9,958 bases of DNA from an uncultured bacterium (lineage in GTDB: Bacteria; Cyanobacteriota; Vampirovibrionia; Gastranaerophilales; Gastranaerophilaceae): NCBI GenBank assembly GCA_902464375.1, contig CABQIM010000069.1, positions 1 through 9,958 on the forward strand, given 5' to 3'. Below the pieces are notes generated by a model, which did not search any database, was not told the DNA's origin, and saw only the letters and a list, made by a program, of their open reading frames with translations. The position numbers and the translations under genes are program-made. Positions 8,195 to 9,958 of this stretch are shown here, one piece after another. Each line of letters starts with the position of its first letter. Positions within the stretch are counted from its first letter, which is position 1.

Positions 8195-8229
8195 AGCTTT
8201 ACAGAAGCGGGTGGGTATTAATGTTCTCG

Positions 8230-8258
8230 TTTACCCTGCTCATTATTCATGCTAAAAT
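8230..8258 (+). promoter_or_regulatory. Promoter of rsmI, probably giving a leaderless mRNA
   Basis: TTTACC (8230-8235) is followed after 17 bp by TAAAAT (8253-8258), which also has the extended -10 TG (TGC-TAAAAT). The rsmI ATG is at 8265, 6 nt after the -10 box, and has no Shine-Dalgarno. The -35 box lies in an inverted repeat (GGGTA 8213-8217 with TACCC 8232-8236; alternatively AGCGGGT 8206-8212 with ACCCTGCT 8233-8240 allowing one bulge). Confidence 0.6.
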
Positions 8259-8264
8259 TAATCT

Positions 8265-9077
8265 ATGTCACAGAGAAAATTCCAGTTTTATATAGTACCA
8301 ACTCCGATTGGGAATATTTCAGATATTACTCTTAGAGCTATTGAAGTTCTGAAAGAGGTTGATTTTATTGCGTGTGAAGATACAAGAACTACGCAAAAAC
8401 TTCTTAATCATTATGATATTAGAACAAAATGCGTTTCTTATCATAAATATAATGAACGAGAGCGTGTGGACTTTTTCTTGAACGAATTAAGAAATGGCAA
8501 GACAATTGCGCTTGTATCTGATGCCGGAACTCCAATGATTTGCGACCCTGGGAATGTGATTGTGGATGAATTAAGAAAAGAAAACTTTGAAGTAACGGCT
8601 CTTCCTGGGGCATCTGCGGTAACGACATTTTTGTCGCAAGTACCTAGAGGTGGAGAAGAATTTGCTTTTGTGGGTTTTATACCAAGGAGTGAAAAACAAA
8701 TAAAAGAACTCGCGCAAAAATATGCAGGTATAAATACCGTTTTTTATGATTCACCGGAAAGAATACTAAAGACGCTTGATTATATTAAGGAAATTCGTCC
8801 TACTGCAAAATTAGCCTTGGCGCGTGAACTTTCTAAACTGTTTGAGGAAGTTGTGATTGGAACCGCAGAAGAGATAACAAATCATTTTCAAGAAGGAATA
8901 CGTGGCGAAATTGTTTGTATGATTTATGCGGAAGAAAATGCAGAATTGGTTGATTTAGAAATTAAAATAAAAGAGCTTAAAGATAAAGGGTTTAAGGCAA
9001 AAGAAATCGCTACAATAATTTCAACATTATTTGGACTAAATAAGAATGAAGTTTATCAAACTGTTATAAACCAATAG
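8265..9077 (+). CDS. rsmI: 16S rRNA (cytidine(1402)-2'-O)-methyltransferase
   Basis: RsmI uses S-adenosylmethionine to 2'-O-methylate C1402 in the decoding centre of 16S rRNA, with RsmH acting on the same base. The 270-aa product is close to the family length (about 280). It shows the tetrapyrrole-methylase fold motifs in order: VPTPIGNISDITLRA (11-25), ACEDTRTT (36-43), SDAGTPMICDPG (85-96), LPGASAV (113-119), FVGFIPR (135-141), YDSPERI (161-167; FYESPHR is more usual) and LARELSKLFEE (185-195). The C-terminal small helical region (about 230-270, with GFKAKEIATIIS) matches the family's RNA-binding tail. The start at 8265 gives the complete conserved N terminus and lies just after a -10 box, hence probably leaderless. 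The gene is separated from its neighbours by 141 and 125 bp, so it is probably transcribed on its own. Confidence 0.96.
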   Translation: MSQRKFQFYIVPTPIGNISDITLRAIEVLKEVDFIACEDTRTTQKLLNHYDIRTKCVSYHKYNERERVDFFLNELRNGKTIALVSDAGTPMICDPGNVIVDELRKENFEVTALPGASAVTTFLSQVPRGGEEFAFVGFIPRSEKQIKELAQKYAGINTVFYDSPERILKTLDYIKEIRPTAKLALARELSKLFEEVVIGTAEEITNHFQEGIRGEIVCMIYAEENAELVDLEIKIKELKDKGFKAKEIATIISTLFGLNKNEVYQTVINQ

Positions 9078-9114
9078 CGACGAGGATATTTATTTTTAAT
9101 GTAACGATTTGTAA

Positions 9115-9142
9115 AAAAACTTCTTAAAATCCTAAAGTTTTT
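9115..9142. terminator. Weak AT-rich hairpin after rsmI, possible terminator
   Basis: AAAAACTT (9115-9122) and AAGTTTTT (9135-9142) form an 8-bp inverted repeat with a 12-nt loop, ending in a T run on the + strand and, read backwards, also on the - strand. The stem has only two G/C pairs, so termination would be weak. It is the only terminator candidate between rsmI and the next promoter. Confidence 0.35.
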
Positions 9143-9152
9143 GAAAAAAATG

Positions 9153-9187
9153 CCGATAAGTATAATACAGGAAATATACATTATCGG
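9153..9187. promoter_or_regulatory. Promoter of the 51-aa ORF, embedded in a near-perfect palindrome
   Basis: A perfect TATAAT (9161-9166) sits inside an inverted repeat: CCGATAA-GTATA (9153-9164) against TATAC-A-TTATCGG (9175-9187). This gives 12 pairs, one unpaired base and a 10-bp centre. The -35 is poor (TTTTTG at 9138-9143 with 17 bp, or TTGAAA at 9141-9146 with only 14 bp), as in activator- or repressor-controlled promoters. Transcription would start near 9173, inside the palindrome. The dyad looks like an operator covering the -10 box and start site. Confidence 0.55.
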
Positions 9188-9193
9188 AAAGGA
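9188..9193 (+). promoter_or_regulatory. Shine-Dalgarno of the 51-aa ORF
   Basis: AAAGGA, the same hexamer as before RNase E/G, lies 9 nt before the ATG at 9203. It supports translation of the small ORF. Confidence 0.6.
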
Positions 9194-9202
9194 CAACAGG
9201 AT

Positions 9203-9358
9203 ATGTTAAAGAAGCTTACAACCCCAACAAACAACACATTTAGCGGAGTTGAATTTATATTAAGAGGAGCTAAAAAACGCAGGGCGATGGCGATTTCTAA
9301 TGCAGTTGCAATTAATGCGGAAACCGGAATTCAGGTAAAACTGCAAGCTGTGAAGTAA
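9203..9358 (+). CDS. Small basic protein of 51 aa, unknown
   Basis: The open frame runs from ATG 9203 to TAA 9356-9358. The product begins MLKKLTTPTNNTFSG, has a basic cluster (R21, K24, K25, R26, R27) followed by an Ala/Ile-rich stretch (AMAISNAVAINA, 28-39), and ends QVKLQAVK. It carries nine Lys/Arg residues and only two acidic ones, so it is strongly basic. The hydrophobic stretch is too short and polar for a clear membrane span. Support for a real gene: a perfect -10 box, a good Shine-Dalgarno and an intrinsic terminator 70 nt after the stop. I do not recognise the family. Nucleic-acid or membrane-surface binding would fit the charge but is only a guess. A non-coding RNA that contains the frame by chance remains possible. 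Confidence 0.6.
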   Translation: MLKKLTTPTNNTFSGVEFILRGAKKRRAMAISNAVAINAETGIQVKLQAVK

Positions 9359-9362
9359 AAAA

Positions 9363-9428
9363 GAGCGGAGAACGGTGTTCTCGTATGCTCAGAAAGGGCT
9401 GTCTGTTATTAAGATAGTTGAGAGTATA
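9363..9428 (+). other. Structured RNA segment after the 51-aa ORF (3' UTR or small RNA)
   Basis: Two hairpins are visible. One is GAGAAC (9368-9373), loop GGT, GTTCTC (9377-9382), enclosed by GAGC (9363-9366) with GCTC (9387-9390). The other is CTGTCT (9399-9404), loop GTTATTA, AGATAG (9412-9417), optionally enclosed by CTCA (9388-9391) with TGAG (9419-9422). The terminator hairpin follows directly. It does not match tmRNA, RNase P RNA, SRP RNA or a riboswitch class I know. It may be a stable 3' UTR or a small RNA released by processing. Confidence 0.4.
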
Positions 9429-9461
9429 GACCCCCGAACATCCAATCGGGGGTTCTTTGTT
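9429..9461 (+). terminator. Strong intrinsic terminator
   Basis: CCCCCGA (9431-9437) pairs with TCGGGGG (9446-9452) around an 8-nt loop. Flanking pairs A9430-T9453 and G9429-T9454 extend the stem, and a T-rich tail TTCTTTGTT (9453-9461) follows. It ends the transcript of the 51-aa ORF and its structured tail before the tRNA promoter. Confidence 0.85.
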
Positions 9462-9500
9462 AGAAAAAATAAATAAGTACTTTTAAAAATAAAATGTTTA

Positions 9501-9509
9501 TGATATTAT
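9501..9509 (+). promoter_or_regulatory. Promoter of tRNA-Ser (extended -10)
   Basis: TGA-TATTAT (9501-9509) is an extended -10 box. The expected start near 9516 leaves about 8 nt of leader before the tRNA, to be removed by RNase P. The -35 region is AT-rich without a clear hexamer. Confidence 0.5.
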
Positions 9510-9523
9510 AGTTTTAACACCGA

Positions 9524-9613
9524 GGAGACGTGGCCGAGTCGGCTGAAGGCGGCACCCTGCTAAGGTGTTATATGGGGCAACCTGTATCGTGGGTTCGAAT
9601 CCCACCGTCTCCG
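9524..9613 (+). tRNA. tRNA-Ser (anticodon GCT)
   Basis: A 90-nt class II tRNA decoding AGC/AGU serine codons. The acceptor stem is GGAGACG (9524-9530) with CGTCTCC (9606-9612), and the discriminator base is G (9613), as usual for serine. The D arm has TGGCCGAGTCGGCTGAAGGC. The anticodon stem GCACC/GGTGT encloses loop CTGCTAA with anticodon GCT at 9559-9561. A long variable arm typical of tRNA-Ser follows (about 9569-9588). The T arm is GTGGG-TTCGAAT-CCCAC (9589-9605). The 3' CCA is not encoded and must be added by nucleotidyltransferase. The gene stands alone with its own promoter and terminator. Confidence 0.97.
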
Positions 9614-9618
9614 AATTT

Positions 9619-9643
9619 AAACCCGCCGTAAGGTGGGTTTTTT
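9619..9643 (+). terminator. Intrinsic terminator of tRNA-Ser
   Basis: AAACCCGCC (9619-9627), loop GTAA, GGTGGGTTT (9632-9640) form a 9-bp stem with one G-T pair, running into six T (9638-9643). It starts 6 nt after the tRNA end. Confidence 0.92.
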
Positions 9644-9958
9644 ATTGGGTATTATAAATTAAGTGCAAGTGTGAGATGGGGAATTTTGGGTAAATATTCA
9701 AATATAAAGCCTATTTTAGCGATTTTGGGGTGTTGAGATTTACTTGCACTATTAGGACTTTACCTGCACTTATTTATTAATTATTTGCACACAAATTTTA
9801 TCTTTGTTAAAATAAATTACTCATTATTGCCGATATATTTGGCTTTTAGCCAAGTAACATAAGTGCAATTGAATTTTTTACACAAGAATTGAGATTTTCA
9901 TAAATATCTTTGAGATTGAGATTACACTTGACTTTTATCGGAACAAGAGTAATTAATG
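9644..9958. other. Gene-free AT-rich stretch with repeated AGTGCA/TGCACT half-sites
   Basis: No frame of meaningful length is open on either strand. The stretch holds five related motifs: AAGTGCAAGT (9661-9670), ACTTGCACT (9742-9750), CTGCACTTA (9764-9772), TTTGCACA (9784-9791) and TAAGTGCAA (9860-9868). It also has a 7-bp hairpin ATTTGGC/GCCAAGT (9837-9855) without a T tail, and three GAGATT words near 9890-9922. TGCCGATA (9828-9835) and TTATCGGAA (9935-9943) echo the arms of the palindrome at 9153-9187. An ATG ends the window at 9956-9958 and could start the next gene, but there is no Shine-Dalgarno to support it. This is probably the upstream control region of a gene beyond the window. Confidence 0.5.
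9739..9770 (+). repeat. Direct repeat TTTAC(T/C)TGCACT with 20-bp period
   Basis: TTTACTTGCACT (9739-9750) recurs as TTTACCTGCACT (9759-9770), one mismatch in 12 and exactly 20 bp apart, about two helical turns, so both face the same side of the DNA. The first copy also forms a 9-bp inverted repeat with AGTGCAAGT at 9662-9670. This arrangement suits cooperative binding of a regulator. Confidence 0.55.

Noticed and set aside
9363..9452. Structured segment as SRP RNA, 6S RNA, tmRNA or a riboswitch
   Set aside because: The conserved cores of these RNAs (for example the SRP GGAAGGAAGCAGC-type loop) are not present.
9876..9884. DnaA-box-like TTTTACACA, with a near match at 9783-9791
   Set aside because: One match plus one near match in AT-rich DNA is expected by chance, and there is no dnaA/dnaN or other origin context.
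9928..9958. Promoter TTGACT plus TAATTA for a gene starting at 9956
   Set aside because: The -10 candidate would touch the ATG, too close even for a leaderless start, and the gene cannot be seen.

Overview
The window is an AT-rich bacterial chromosome segment with every supportable gene on the + strand. In order it carries uvrA (DNA excision repair), a B12-binding-type radical SAM protein fused to its DUF2344 partner domain, an RNase E/G gene, a small signal-peptide/one-membrane-segment protein, rsmI (16S rRNA methyltransferase), a 51-codon small ORF followed by a structured terminator region, and tRNA-Ser(GCT). The fused radical SAM protein directly before RNase E/G, the long basic RNase E/G tail, the AT-rich codon use and the tRNA without an encoded CCA suggest the cyanobacterial side of the tree. 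A non-photosynthetic gut or groundwater Melainabacteria/Gastranaerophilales-like genome is my best guess. That assignment is inference, at roughly 60 percent.

Layout: 1-276 is non-coding, with a hairpin/terminator-like element, a perfect 12-bp palindrome, a degenerate G-rich repeat and the uvrA promoter. uvrA (277-3099) starts 6 nt after a perfect TATAAT, so its mRNA is probably leaderless. An 89-bp AT-rich gap with a TTGACA promoter leads to the radical SAM gene (3189-5756). A 125-bp leader with three CTAAACT repeats and a clear Shine-Dalgarno leads to RNase E/G (5882-7723). The 137-aa membrane protein (7710-8123) overlaps the end of that gene by 14 nt. A GC-richer 141-bp gap with two hairpin-forming repeats precedes rsmI (8265-9077), which also appears leaderless. 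From 9078 on there is a promoter lying inside a near-perfect palindrome, a 51-aa ORF, a structured 3' region ending in a strong intrinsic terminator, tRNA-Ser with its own promoter and terminator, and then 315 bp without a gene that hold several AGTGCA/TGCACT half-sites.

Functionally this is mostly housekeeping: DNA repair (UvrA), RNA turnover and processing (RNase E/G with its radical SAM neighbour), ribosome modification (RsmI) and translation (tRNA-Ser). I see no mobile element, CRISPR array or defence system. The less explained parts are the uncharacterised radical SAM/RNase E-G pairing, the two leaderless promoters whose -35 boxes sit in inverted repeats, the palindromic promoter with its small ORF and structured tail, and the repeat-rich last 300 bp.
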